Assembly (NCBI GenBank): GCA_946543095.1
Contig: CAMNLO010000012.1
Location: 1-13,756, forward strand
DNA length: 13,756 nucleotides
From: an uncultured bacterium
GTDB taxonomy: Bacteria; Bacillota; Clostridia; Lachnospirales; Lachnospiraceae
Reading direction: 5' to 3'
Shown here: one piece after another, positions 1 through 6,807 of the stretch
Layout: each line of letters begins with the position of its first letter
Position numbering within the stretch: the stretch's first letter is position 1
Notes under the pieces: model-generated
The model's input: the letters and a program-made list of their open reading frames with translations, nothing else
What the model was told of the DNA's origin: nothing
The model's database searches: none
Made by a program: the position numbers and the translations under genes

Positions 1-515
1 CCATTGCGGACCAGGCCAGGACCATCCGCATCCCGGTGCATATGGTGGAGACCATCAACAAGCTGATCCGCGTTTCCAGGCAGCTCTTGCAGGAGCTGGG
101 GCGGGAGCCTACCCCGGAAGAGATCGCGGAGGTCATGAACATGCCCGTGGAGCGGGTGCGGGAGATCTTAAAGATATCCCAGGAGCCTGTGTCCCTGGAA
201 ACCCCCATCGGCGAGGAGGAGGATTCCCATCTGGGAGACTTTATCCCCGACGAGAATGTGCCCGTGCCGGCGGACGCTGCGGCCTTTACCCTGTTAAGAG
301 AGCAGCTGGAGGAGGTCCTGAACACCCTGACCGACAGGGAAAAGAAGGTCCTGACCCTGCGCTTTGGACTGGAGGACGGCAGAGCAAGGACTTTGGAGGA
401 AGTGGGCAGAGAGTTTAACGTGACAAGAGAGCGGATCCGGCAGATCGAGGCGAAGGCCCTCAGAAAGCTGCGCCATCCCAGCAGGAGCAAGAAGCTGAAG
501 GATTATCTGGATTGA
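1..515 (+). CDS. rpoD: RNA polymerase housekeeping sigma factor RpoD, C-terminal part (5' truncated by window)
   Basis: Primary sigma factor that directs RNA polymerase to -10/-35 promoters. The frame is open from base 3 to the TGA at 513-515 (170 residues), so the gene starts upstream of the window. The first residues ([20 protein letters not shown]) are the very conserved end of region 2.4 and start of region 3. Region 3 follows with a helix-turn-helix-like stretch ([16 protein letters not shown]), then the region 3.2 linker ([14 protein letters not shown]). Region 4 ends the protein, with [17 protein letters not shown] (4.1) and the -35-reading helix in [20 protein letters not shown] (4.2). 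An internal GTG at 36 is not the real start because conserved sequence extends upstream of it. The stop overlaps the TTG start of trmK by 4 bases; rpoD-trmK adjacency is common in Firmicutes. Identification is close to certain for the family; the housekeeping rather than alternative assignment rests on the canonical 2.4/3/4.2 sequences. Confidence 0.97.
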   Translation, partial: IADQARTIRIPVHMVETINKLIRVSRQLLQELGREPTPEEIAEVMNMPVERVREILKISQEPVSLETPIGEEEDSHLGDFIPDENVPVPADAAAFTLLREQLEEVLNTLTDREKKVLTLRFGLEDGRARTLEEVGREFNVTRERIRQIEAKALRKLRHPSRSKKLKDYLD

Positions 516-1243
516 GCGGCATTCCCCTGTCTGAAAGACTGAAGACCATCGCCCATATGGTGAGCCCGGGGAACCGGGTGGCGGATGTGGGCTGTGATCA
601 CGGATTTCTGTCCGTCTATCTCGTGCTGATGGACATTGCACCGGAGGTGGTGGCCACAGACCTGCGGGAAGGACCCCTTCAGGCAGCAAAAACACATGTT
701 ATGGAATATGGTCTGGAGGACCGGATCCATATCCGGCTCTCGGACGGTCTTAAGGCCATAGCCCCGGAGGAAGCGGAAACAGTGATCCTGGCGGGTATGG
801 GGGGAAAGCTGATGCTGGGGATCCTGGAGCGGGGAGCTGAGGTATTGCATCAGACAAAGGAACTGATCCTGCAGCCCCAGTCGGATATCCCTCTGGTCAG
901 AAGCTTTTTCAGGGAACAGGGACTTTCTCCCGCGGAGGAGGAGATCGTCTTCGAGGAGGGAAAGTATTATTTTCCGATGAAGTTTGCGCTTTGCGGGAAG
1001 CATACGGATTGGAGCTATGTTCCGGAACGGGAAACCATAGAGGACCGTTACGGTCCCCTGCTGTTAAAGAAAAAGCATGCGCTATTAAATAACTGGCTGA
1101 TAAAAGAGCAGTCACGACTGCAGAATATCCTGGAGATGCTGAAAAAAACGGGCGATACTCACAGGGAAAAGCGGGAAGAGACCGCCAAACTTTTAGAGGA
1201 GGTAGAAGGCCTTGGCAGAAACAGTGAAAGTCAGGATCGGTGA
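512..1243 (+). CDS. trmK: tRNA (adenine(22)-N1)-methyltransferase TrmK
   Basis: SAM-dependent enzyme that methylates N1 of A22 in the D-arm of tRNAs; cytosolic. The 243-residue product opens with [23 protein letters not shown], the usual TrmK beginning. It has a Rossmann SAM-binding motif DVGCDHG at residues 25-31, an acidic ATD at about 48-50, and the family-typical AGMGGKLM at 94-101. The C-terminal 90 or so residues are charged and helical ([20 protein letters not shown]), as expected for the coiled-coil tail. The start is TTG at 512, supported by an AAGGA about 9 bases upstream (498-502) and by the 4-base TTGA overlap with the rpoD stop, which implies translational coupling. In many Firmicutes trmK is followed by a nif3-like gene; here a nucleoside kinase takes that position. 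Family assignment is strong. Confidence 0.93.
   Translation: MSGIPLSERLKTIAHMVSPGNRVADVGCDHGFLSVYLVLMDIAPEVVATDLREGPLQAAKTHVMEYGLEDRIHIRLSDGLKAIAPEEAETVILAGMGGKLMLGILERGAEVLHQTKELILQPQSDIPLVRSFFREQGLSPAEEEIVFEEGKYYFPMKFALCGKHTDWSYVPERETIEDRYGPLLLKKKHALLNNWLIKEQSRLQNILEMLKKTGDTHREKREETAKLLEEVEGLGRNSESQDR
1195..1203 (+). promoter_or_regulatory. Strong Shine-Dalgarno deciding the TTG start of the nucleoside kinase
   Basis: AGAGGAGGT lies inside the end of trmK, 8 bases before TTG at 1212. No ATG follows at a comparable distance, so this site fixes the non-ATG start. Confidence 0.75.
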
Positions 1244-2885
1244 AAAATTAAAAGAGTATCCTATCGGTATATTGCTGGAAAGGGTGGCAGATGAGTATCA
1301 GGAGGAATACGATCACGAGATCGTAGGATGCGTATTAAACGGAAAGTTAAAAGAGCTGATCCGCCCCCTGGAGAAGGATGGAACTCTGGAATTTGTCCGC
1401 ATCACTTCCCCCATCGGCAGAAGGATCTATGAGCGCACCGCCATAATGGTCATGGTGAAGGCGATCCATCAGGCCCTGGATGTGGACGGCCCGGACGGGG
1501 AACGGCTTCGTGCCATTGTGGACTTTGCCATTGGCAACGGCCTTTATGTCCATTTCAATAAGCCCCTGGATCTGCAGGATGTGGCCGCAAAGGTTCAGGA
1601 ACAGATGGAAGCCATCGTCAGGGCAAAGCTTCCCCTCATGAAGCTGGCATACACCATGGAGGAGGCCATGGAGGTCTTCGACAAACAGCGGATGGAGGAT
1701 AAAAAACAGCTGTTCCGTTTCCGCAGGAACTCTGCTGTGAACATTTATTACCTGGATGGTTATTTTGATTATTTCTACGGCGCCATGCTGCCCAACACCT
1801 CTTATCTGAAAGAATTTGAGGTGCGGCCCTATGAGGAAGGCCTGCTGCTGATCCTTCCAGCCATCGGGGATGCCCACGCCGCAAAGGAATTTGTGCCCAG
1901 ACCCAAGCTCTTTCATACCCTGGATCAGACCAGCAAATGGAATCAGACCTTCTTTATCCAGAATGTGGGAGACTTAAACCGCATGATCTGCGACGGCAGG
2001 ATGAACGACCTGATCCTGATGCAGGAGGCGGAGCAGGAGCGGCGCATCGGTGAGATCGCCAAGCAGATCGCCGGCAGAAAGGGAGTGAAATTCATCCTGA
2101 TCGCGGGTCCCTCCTCTTCCGGAAAGACCACCTTCTCCTACCGGCTTTCCATTCAGCTAAGGACCCAGGGGCTGATCCCTCATCCCATCGGACTGGATGA
2201 TTATTTTGTGGAACGGGAGCACACCCCCAGGGATGCGGACGGCAATTATGATTATGAGTGCATGGAGGCCATGGACGCAAAGCTGTTCAATGACCACTGC
2301 CTGATGCTCCTGGATGGAAAAGAGGTGGATATGCCCACCTATAATTTCAAGACCGGAAAAAGAGAGTATAATGGAAAGAAGCTGAAGCTGGGGCCGGATG
2401 ACGTGCTGGTCATCGAAGGCATCCACGGGCTGGATCCGAAAATGACCTACGCCCTGCCGGATGAGAGCAAGTATAAGATCTATATCAGCGCCCTGACCAC
2501 AATTAATATCGATGATCACAACAGGATCCCCACCACCGACGCCAGACTATTAAGGCGTATGGTCCGGGATCACAGGACCAGAGGGGCTTCCGCTCAGAGG
2601 ACCTTCTCCATGTGGCCCTCCGTCAGACGGGGAGAGGAGCTGTATATCTTCCCCTTCCAGGAGGAGGCGGATTTCATGTTCAATTCCGCGCTGATCTATG
2701 AGCTGGCGGTGATGAAGCAGTATGCGGAGCCGCTTCTTTTCAGCATCCGGAAGGAGGATCCCGAGTATCTGGAAGCCAAGCGGCTTTTGAAGTTTCTGGA
2801 ATACTTCCTGGGGGTGAACCCCGAGGTGGTGCCCCAGAACTCCATCTGCAGGGAATTTATCGGCGGGTCGTATTTTGCCGTATAA
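1212..2885 (+). CDS. Nucleoside kinase (uridine kinase family) with N-terminal TGS/ThrRS-like region
   Basis: Predicted P-loop kinase of the uridine kinase/phosphoribulokinase superfamily, 557 residues, more than twice the length of an ordinary Udk. Residues 1-65 ([17 protein letters not shown], then VGCVLNGKLKEL) resemble the TGS fold found at the N-terminus of threonyl-tRNA synthetase. Residues about 70-285 look like the following synthetase-type domain. The kinase domain starts near residue 294, with a Walker A motif GPSSSGKT at 299-306, the substrate region GLDDYFVEREHTPRD after it, and DVLVIEGIHGLDP as the Walker B-like strand. The start is TTG at 1212, preceded by a strong AGAGGAGGT (1195-1203) 8 bases away; the gene overlaps the end of trmK by 32 bases. 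Known: this architecture is recurrent in Clostridia and usually annotated simply as nucleoside kinase. The true substrate (uridine/cytidine or other) cannot be read from sequence. Confidence 0.88.
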   Translation: MAETVKVRIGEKLKEYPIGILLERVADEYQEEYDHEIVGCVLNGKLKELIRPLEKDGTLEFVRITSPIGRRIYERTAIMVMVKAIHQALDVDGPDGERLRAIVDFAIGNGLYVHFNKPLDLQDVAAKVQEQMEAIVRAKLPLMKLAYTMEEAMEVFDKQRMEDKKQLFRFRRNSAVNIYYLDGYFDYFYGAMLPNTSYLKEFEVRPYEEGLLLILPAIGDAHAAKEFVPRPKLFHTLDQTSKWNQTFFIQNVGDLNRMICDGRMNDLILMQEAEQERRIGEIAKQIAGRKGVKFILIAGPSSSGKTTFSYRLSIQLRTQGLIPHPIGLDDYFVEREHTPRDADGNYDYECMEAMDAKLFNDHCLMLLDGKEVDMPTYNFKTGKREYNGKKLKLGPDDVLVIEGIHGLDPKMTYALPDESKYKIYISALTTINIDDHNRIPTTDARLLRRMVRDHRTRGASAQRTFSMWPSVRRGEELYIFPFQEEADFMFNSALIYELAVMKQYAEPLLFSIRKEDPEYLEAKRLLKFLEYFLGVNPEVVPQNSICREFIGGSYFAV

Positions 2886-2947
2886 TAAAATAAAATGCGG
2901 GAAGGATCGCGTAAGCCGCAAAGCGGCGGAGCGATCCGTATTATAGA
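2881..2947 (+). promoter_or_regulatory. Candidate -10 elements for rnpB
   Basis: Two AT-rich -10 candidates precede rnpB. A perfect TATAAT at 2881-2886 overlaps the kinase stop codon, and a TATTATAGA stretch lies at 2939-2947, about 25-30 bases before the P1 helix. Neither has a convincing TTGACA-like -35 at 16-18 bases. The second has the better distance to the RNA 5' end. This is weak evidence; one of them is probably used because rnpB needs its own strong promoter. Confidence 0.3.
2904..2937. other. Two-tier hairpin between kinase gene and rnpB
   Basis: GGATCGC (2904-2910) pairs perfectly with GCGATCC (2931-2937), and inside it GCCGC (2915-2919) pairs with GCGGC (2923-2927) around an AAA loop. 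The two stems are separated by an asymmetric internal loop (GTAA/GGA). No T-run follows (GTATTATA), so it is not a canonical intrinsic terminator. It could be a weak terminator, an mRNA 3'-end stabiliser for the rpoD-trmK-kinase transcript, or a small REP-like palindrome. Confidence 0.6.
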
Positions 2948-2970
2948 GGATAAGGGTCAGAAAGACGAAT

Positions 2971-3356
2971 ATGTGAGTAAGGCGGGCAATCGCAGCCATC
3001 CGGCTGAGGAAAGTCCGGGCTTCACAGGGCAGGATGCCGGATAACGTCCGGCGGAGGCGACTCCAGGGAAAGTGCAACAGAAAATTACCGCTGCCTCCCT
3101 CTCAGGGTCCCCGCGAAACCTGTTTCGCGGGGAAACGGGCAGTAAGGGTGAAAAGGCGGTGTAAGAGACCACCGTCCCCCCGGTGACGGGGGGAGCCGTG
3201 CAAACCCCATCCGAAGCAAGGTCAGACAGGAAGCGAAGGTGCCCTGCCAGCTTCCGGGTAGGCCGCTTTAGGAGATCGGCAACGATCCTCCAAGATAGAT
3301 GATTGCCGGGCGGATCACTCCGCTCACAGAACCCGGCTTATAGCCTTGCTCACATT
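2971..3356 (+). ncRNA. rnpB: RNase P RNA, bacterial class A
   Basis: Catalytic RNA that, with the RnpA protein, removes the 5' leader of pre-tRNAs. The ends are defined by a 13-bp P1 helix: 2971-2983 (ATGTGAGTAAGGC) pairs with 3343-3355 (GCCTTGCTCACAT), with one G-T pair. Between them are the conserved landmarks in the right order: GAGGAAAGTCCGGGC near 3007-3021, GGAAAGTGCAACAGA near 3067-3081, GAGACCACC near 3165-3173, CGGGTAGGCCGC near 3256-3267, and ACAGAACCCGGCTTATAG near 3327-3343. GC-rich hairpins such as CCCCGCGAAAC paired with GTTTCGCGGGG (about 3110-3134) fit variable helices. Length (about 385 nt) and motifs match the ancestral type A RNA, not the Bacillus type B RNA, which fits a clostridial rather than bacillar host. 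The exact 5' end may lie a few bases upstream. Confidence 0.95.
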
Positions 3357-3358
3357 TT

Positions 3359-3378
3359 GCCTGATCCGGAAGGCTTTT
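3359..3378 (+). terminator. Possible weak terminator after rnpB
   Basis: GCCT (3359-3362) can pair with AGGC (3371-3374) around an 8-base loop, followed by TTTT (3375-3378). The stem is only 4 bp and the T-run short, so it may not terminate well. No better candidate is seen directly after rnpB. Confidence 0.3.
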
Positions 3379-3392
3379 AGAGATCCGGCGTT

Positions 3393-3540
3393 TCCCGGGA
3401 TGGCGGCCTTCCGCAGTCCCATATCAGGGCCGGGTGGCCATCCGCGGTCCTATGCCGGAGACAGGCAGCCGGATGCATTCCCTTATCAGGGTCAGACGGC
3501 CTGATATATTCCCATATCAGGATCGGACGGCCATCCCCGG
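3393..3540. repeat. Diverged 31-bp tandem repeats (four full units plus a partial)
   Basis: Four consecutive units of exactly 31 bp can be laid out at 3417-3447, 3448-3478, 3479-3509 and 3510-3540. Units 1, 3 and 4 share the core TCCC(A/T)TATCAGG followed by a C/G-rich half with GACGGCCATCC or a variant. Unit 2 is the most diverged (TCCTATGCCGGAG). A partial unit at about 3393-3416 (TCCCGGGATGGCGGCCTTCC) looks like the same sequence with an internal 7-base gap. This fills most of the gene-free stretch between rnpB and the L,D-transpeptidase gene. It is not CRISPR, because units abut directly with no unique spacers. No coding potential is supported here. Confidence 0.65.
3500..3521. repeat. 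Perfect inverted repeat CCTGATAT-N6-ATATCAGG
   Basis: CCTGATAT (3500-3507) and ATATCAGG (3514-3521) are exact reverse complements separated by ATTCCC. The palindrome forms across the junction of the third and fourth 31-bp units, about 65 bases upstream of the L,D-transpeptidase start. It has operator-like geometry but may be a by-product of the repeat array. Confidence 0.5.
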
Positions 3541-3585
3541 CACAGCTTTCATAAGCCCCGCCGCACACATCATGGAGGCAGCAGA

Positions 3586-4860
3586 TTGCTTCGGAAAGAT
3601 CACGGAAACAGAATGAGACACATTTTTAAAAGGGGCCTGATCTCAGCGGCCCTTGTGTTTTCCCTGCTCATTGTTTCCTCCTGTGGCAGACCCGAGGAGC
3701 CTGCCCCTCAGGAAACCATACCACAGCAGCAGACTTCTGCCGAGGAGCCTGCGCCGGATCCGGTAGAACCGGCAGAGGAAGCGGAAGTCGTGGTGGAGCC
3801 CCTGGACGTGATCCTGGATGCCTTTCTTACCATCCATTTCGGAGAGAAGGAGGTTCTGATCGACAGGGAGGTCTTCGAAGCCTGGATACAGGAAGAGGAA
3901 GCGGGCTATTCCCTGGACGAAGAGCAGGTGAAGGCCTATGTGCGCTATCTGGCCAATCGGTTTGATACCATCGGCACAGAGCACACCTTCACCACCACAG
4001 CGGGGGAAACCATCAAAGTTCCCGGCGGAAACTACGGCTTCTGGATGGACAGAGAGTCCACTATTCAGAAACTGAGTGAAGCGATCCTTGCGGGAGAGGT
4101 GGGGGAGTTCCGGCCGGTATACTACTGCGAGGGCGTAAACTACGGCGAGAACGAGATCGGAAACAGCTACGTGGAGGTGGATCTGGACAACCAGCATATC
4201 TACGTGTATAAGGACGGGGAGCTGGTGGTGGAAACAGACTGCGTCTCCGGCAAGGTGTCCAGCGGGGATTTCACTCCCGACGGAACCTTCCAGATCAATT
4301 ATAAACAAAAGGATGCTACGCTCCGGGGGAGGGGCTATGCCTCCAAGGTCAAATACTGGATGCCCTTTAACGGCAATATCGGACTTCACGATGCCAGCTG
4401 GCGGAAGGAGTTCGGTTCGGATATTTACTTAAGGAACGGCTCACACGGCTGCGTGAACCTGCCCTCCGCAGTGGCGGCACAGATCTATGACAATGTGGAG
4501 CAGGGGGAAGCGGTGATCGTTTACGGCGGGAAGCAGTCGGTGCCGAAGCAGGAGGAGCCTCTGACCAAGACCTATCTGATGAAACAGCTCTTAAGCGAGA
4601 TGAGCGCGGAACAGATCGGAGCCCTTTCTCTGGATCAGTATCACGCTCTGCTCAGGGAAGCATTACAGGTGGAATTAAACCGCAGAGGCGTCTCCATGAC
4701 GGAGGAGCAGATCCTTTCCATTATCACGGAGGGGGAGAACCCGGCGGCACCCCCTGCCGTGGAAGGGACAGAAGCCTCTGTTACCCCGGCTCCTTCCGAG
4801 GCCGCTCCCGCAGCGGAGGCGGCTCCCCCGGTGCCGGAAGGAGGGCTCAGTGCACAGTAA
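3586..4860 (+). CDS. L,D-transpeptidase (YkuD family) lipoprotein
   Basis: Predicted exported enzyme that forms 3-3 peptidoglycan cross-links or anchors groups to the wall. Translated from TTG 3586 it has 424 residues. A basic n-region (MRHIFKR) and hydrophobic core lead to a lipobox VSSC (Cys33), so it should be membrane-anchored outside. A Glu/Pro-rich spacer follows, then a region (about 65-185) resembling the PG_binding_4 domain often found with YkuD. The YkuD domain runs from about 195 to 305, with GLHDASW (His268) and the catalytic signature SHGCVN (Cys289). The tail (310-424) has helices and ends in an Ala/Pro/Glu-rich low-complexity stretch. GGAGG (3574-3578) favours TTG 3586; ATG 3613 is an alternative giving a more usual 24-residue signal peptide. 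The stop lies 11 bases inside folP, implying coupling. Confidence 0.92.
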   Translation: MLRKDHGNRMRHIFKRGLISAALVFSLLIVSSCGRPEEPAPQETIPQQQTSAEEPAPDPVEPAEEAEVVVEPLDVILDAFLTIHFGEKEVLIDREVFEAWIQEEEAGYSLDEEQVKAYVRYLANRFDTIGTEHTFTTTAGETIKVPGGNYGFWMDRESTIQKLSEAILAGEVGEFRPVYYCEGVNYGENEIGNSYVEVDLDNQHIYVYKDGELVVETDCVSGKVSSGDFTPDGTFQINYKQKDATLRGRGYASKVKYWMPFNGNIGLHDASWRKEFGSDIYLRNGSHGCVNLPSAVAAQIYDNVEQGEAVIVYGGKQSVPKQEEPLTKTYLMKQLLSEMSAEQIGALSLDQYHALLREALQVELNRRGVSMTEEQILSIITEGENPAAPPAVEGTEASVTPAPSEAAPAAEAAPPVPEGGLSAQ

Positions 4861-5656
4861 ACGTCACACAAAGCTCATGGGGATCCTGAACTGCACCCCG
4901 GATTCCTTTTCCGACGGAGGAAGCTTTCTTGCAGTGGATGCCGCCCTGAAACGGGCTGAGGAAATGGTGCGGGAAGGGGCCGATATCATCGATGTGGGAG
5001 GAGAATCCACCCGCCCGGGCAGCAGCTTTGTTTCCGCAGAGGAGGAAATGGAGCGCATTCTGCCTGTGATCGAAGGGATCCGCAGGAATCTGGAAGTGCC
5101 TGTTTCCGTGGACACCTACAAGGCTGAGGTGGCGAAGGAAGCCCTCCGTGCAGGGGCACACATCATTAACGACATCCACGGGCTGCGCTTTGATCACGGG
5201 GAGATGGCAAAGACCGTGGCGGAGGGGGACGCTCTCTGCGTGCTCATGCATTTCAGAGCCAGCAGCGGCTATACGGACTTGAAAAAAGAGGTGCTGCAGG
5301 ATCTGCGGGAGAGCATACATATCGCAAAGGCCGCGGGGATTAAAGAGGAGAACATCATTCTGGATCCCGGCATCGGCTTCGGAAAGACTCCGGAGGAAAA
5401 CCTGGAGCTTCTGGGGGAGCTTTCCCTGCTGAAGCAGATGGGCTATCCCTGCCTTCTGGGAGCCAGCAGAAAAAGCGTCATCGGTTTCGCTTTGGATCTG
5501 CCGGTGGGGGAACGGCTGGAGGGCACCTTGGCCACCACGGCCCTGGCCGTCCTGGCAGGCTATGAATATGTCCGGGTGCATGATGTAAAGGAAAACGCAA
5601 GATTTATCAAAATGCTGGAAACGGTGCTATGGACGAGATCAGGATCAGAGGCTTAA
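4850..5656 (+). CDS. folP: Dihydropteroate synthase FolP
   Basis: Cytosolic enzyme joining 6-hydroxymethyl-dihydropterin pyrophosphate with p-aminobenzoate to make dihydropteroate; the sulfonamide target. The 268 residues carry all main family blocks: MGILNCTPDSFSDGG (10-24), GADIIDVGGESTRPGS (43-58), VSVDTYKAEVA (85-95), GAHIINDIHGL (102-112), ILDPGIGFGKTPEENLELL (170-188), GASRKSVIG (204-212) and the closing VRVHDV (241-246). The usual MHM-RG-P loop is replaced by LMHFRASSGYTDL. The start is GTG at 4850 with AAGGAGGG (4838-4845) just upstream; the gene overlaps the L,D-transpeptidase gene by 11 bases and folBK by 28 bases. Length is normal and no key motif is missing. Confidence 0.96.
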   Translation: MHSKRHTKLMGILNCTPDSFSDGGSFLAVDAALKRAEEMVREGADIIDVGGESTRPGSSFVSAEEEMERILPVIEGIRRNLEVPVSVDTYKAEVAKEALRAGAHIINDIHGLRFDHGEMAKTVAEGDALCVLMHFRASSGYTDLKKEVLQDLRESIHIAKAAGIKEENIILDPGIGFGKTPEENLELLGELSLLKQMGYPCLLGASRKSVIGFALDLPVGERLEGTLATTALAVLAGYEYVRVHDVKENARFIKMLETVLWTRSGSEA

Positions 5657-6471
5657 GGGTTTTTGCCCATCACGGGGTCTATTCCGAGGAGAATGAGAAG
5701 GGGCAGAGCTTTCTGATCCATGCCTCTTTATTTTTGGACCTGCACCCCGCGGGGCGTTCGGACGAGCTGACGGACACGGTAAATTACGGGGCGGTTTGCC
5801 GCTTCCTTTCAGAGCACTTTGCGGCGAAGACCTGCAGGCTTCTGGAGCATGCGGCGGAGGGTCTGATGGAGGAGCTGCTTCTGGCCTTTCCCCCCATTGT
5901 CTATGGGGAGCTGGAGATCGAAAAGCCGGAGGCACCCATCCCCCTTCCCTTTGAAACGGTCTCCGTAAAGATAGGGCGGGGCTGGAACAGGGCTTATGTG
6001 GCCCTGGGGGCCAATCTGGGCGATCCCGAGGGGCAGCTTAAAGAGGCGCTATCACAGCTTTCCCGGGATCCGAAGCTTTGTATCACAAAAACCTCTTCTT
6101 TCATCAAAACAAAACCCTATGGCGGCGTGGAGCAGCCGGATTTTGTAAACGGCGCCATGGAGGTCCGGACCCTGTACACACCCGAGGAGCTGCTTTCCGT
6201 GCTGCTTAAGGAGGAGGAGCGCCAGGGCAGGATGAGAGAGATCCACTGGGGCCCCAGGACGCTGGATCTGGACCTTTTATTCTATGAGAAAAGGGGCAGA
6301 AGGGGCTATGTCCAGGAGCTTCGCAATACGGAGTTTCTGAAGCTTCCCCATCCGGATCTCCAGAACCGGGATTTTGTACTGGCCCCCATGGACGAGCTGC
6401 GGCCGGATCTGATCCATCCGGTCTTCGGGAAGAGCATCCGCGTTTTGCATTCGGAGCTTCCGGCATCCTGA
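5629..6471 (+). CDS. folBK: Bifunctional dihydroneopterin aldolase / HPPK (FolB-FolK fusion)
   Basis: Two consecutive folate steps in one 280-residue chain. FolB converts dihydroneopterin to 6-hydroxymethyl-dihydropterin, and FolK pyrophosphorylates that product for FolP. Residues 1-118 are FolB: GLRVFAHHGVYSEENEKGQ (8-26) includes the substrate-binding Glu, TVNYGAV at 50-56, LLEHAAE at 71-77 and the catalytic-type Lys in IEKPEAPI (97-104). Residues 121-280 are FolK: YVALGANLGD (123-132), the substrate loop TKPYGGVEQPDFVNG (161-175), and HWGPRTLDLDLLFY (206-219) with the Mg-binding Asp pair, then LPHP. The linker is only a few residues (KIGRGWNR). The start is ATG at 5629, inside the end of folP. 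FolB-FolK fusions are known in Firmicutes. GTP cyclohydrolase and FolC are not in this window. Confidence 0.95.
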   Translation: MDEIRIRGLRVFAHHGVYSEENEKGQSFLIHASLFLDLHPAGRSDELTDTVNYGAVCRFLSEHFAAKTCRLLEHAAEGLMEELLLAFPPIVYGELEIEKPEAPIPLPFETVSVKIGRGWNRAYVALGANLGDPEGQLKEALSQLSRDPKLCITKTSSFIKTKPYGGVEQPDFVNGAMEVRTLYTPEELLSVLLKEEERQGRMREIHWGPRTLDLDLLFYEKRGRRGYVQELRNTEFLKLPHPDLQNRDFVLAPMDELRPDLIHPVFGKSIRVLHSELPAS

Positions 6472-6490
6472 GAGGAAGCTCCGCTTTTTT
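6452..6490 (+). terminator. Strong intrinsic terminator at end of folBK
   Basis: CGGAGCTTCC (6452-6461) pairs perfectly with GGAAGCTCCG (6474-6483) around a 12-base loop, followed by CTTTTTT (T6 at 6485-6490). The 5' arm is within the last codons of folBK, whose TGA (6469-6471) is in the loop. The clpS start codon lies only 16 bases after the T-run, so clpSA needs either readthrough or a promoter inside folBK. Confidence 0.88.
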
Positions 6491-6506
6491 AAGAAAGGAT
6501 ACATAA

Positions 6507-6806
6507 GTGGCCACACAAAGCGGGATCAAAGAACGCACCCGGGACAGGCTGAAGGAACCCGGACAGTATGCGGTCGTCATGCACAATGACGATTTCACCA
6601 CCATGGAGTTCGTGGTGGAGGTGCTGGTACGGATCTTTCACAAGGATCGGGCAAAGGCTGAGGCGCTGATGCTTCAGGTGCATCATGAGGGACGAGCCGC
6701 TGTGGGGGTCTATCCTTTGGACATTGCGGTGTCCAGGGTGAACAAAGCCCTGCAGTGGGCAAAGGAAAAGGGCTTCCCCTTCCGGATGACTGTGGAGGAG
6801 GTGTAG
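6507..6806 (+). CDS. clpS: ATP-dependent Clp protease adaptor ClpS
   Basis: Small cytosolic adaptor that binds proteins with destabilising N-terminal residues and hands them to ClpA for degradation by ClpAP. The 99 residues have an unstructured N-terminal tail (1-17), then the conserved core YAVVMHNDDFTTMEFVVEVL (21-40), whose Asn-Asp-Asp and following residues line the N-degron pocket. VHHEGRAAVGVYP (54-66) is the second conserved block. The start is GTG at 6507 with AAAGGA (6494-6499) 7 bases upstream. The stop is one base before the clpA start, so the two are surely co-translated. Length and motifs are standard. Immediately upstream lies the folBK terminator. Confidence 0.96.
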   Translation: MATQSGIKERTRDRLKEPGQYAVVMHNDDFTTMEFVVEVLVRIFHKDRAKAEALMLQVHHEGRAAVGVYPLDIAVSRVNKALQWAKEKGFPFRMTVEEV

Positions 6807-6807
6807 C

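Noticed and set aside
3393..3540. Repeat array considered as a CRISPR
   Set aside because: The 31-bp units abut directly without spacers and are strongly diverged, and no cas genes are nearby.
3643..4389. Long open frame on the minus strand inside the L,D-transpeptidase gene (248 codons)
   Set aside because: It is antisense to a clearly real YkuD gene with signal peptide and catalytic motif; its translation has no recognisable domain and reflects GC-biased third positions.
4801..4860. Folate-sensing (THF) riboswitch ahead of folP
   Set aside because: The folP start overlaps the previous gene, so there is no leader region to hold one.
4847..5581. Minus-strand open frame of 244 codons over folP
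   Set aside because: It lies wholly antisense to an intact dihydropteroate synthase; there is no ribosome binding site and no recognisable domain.
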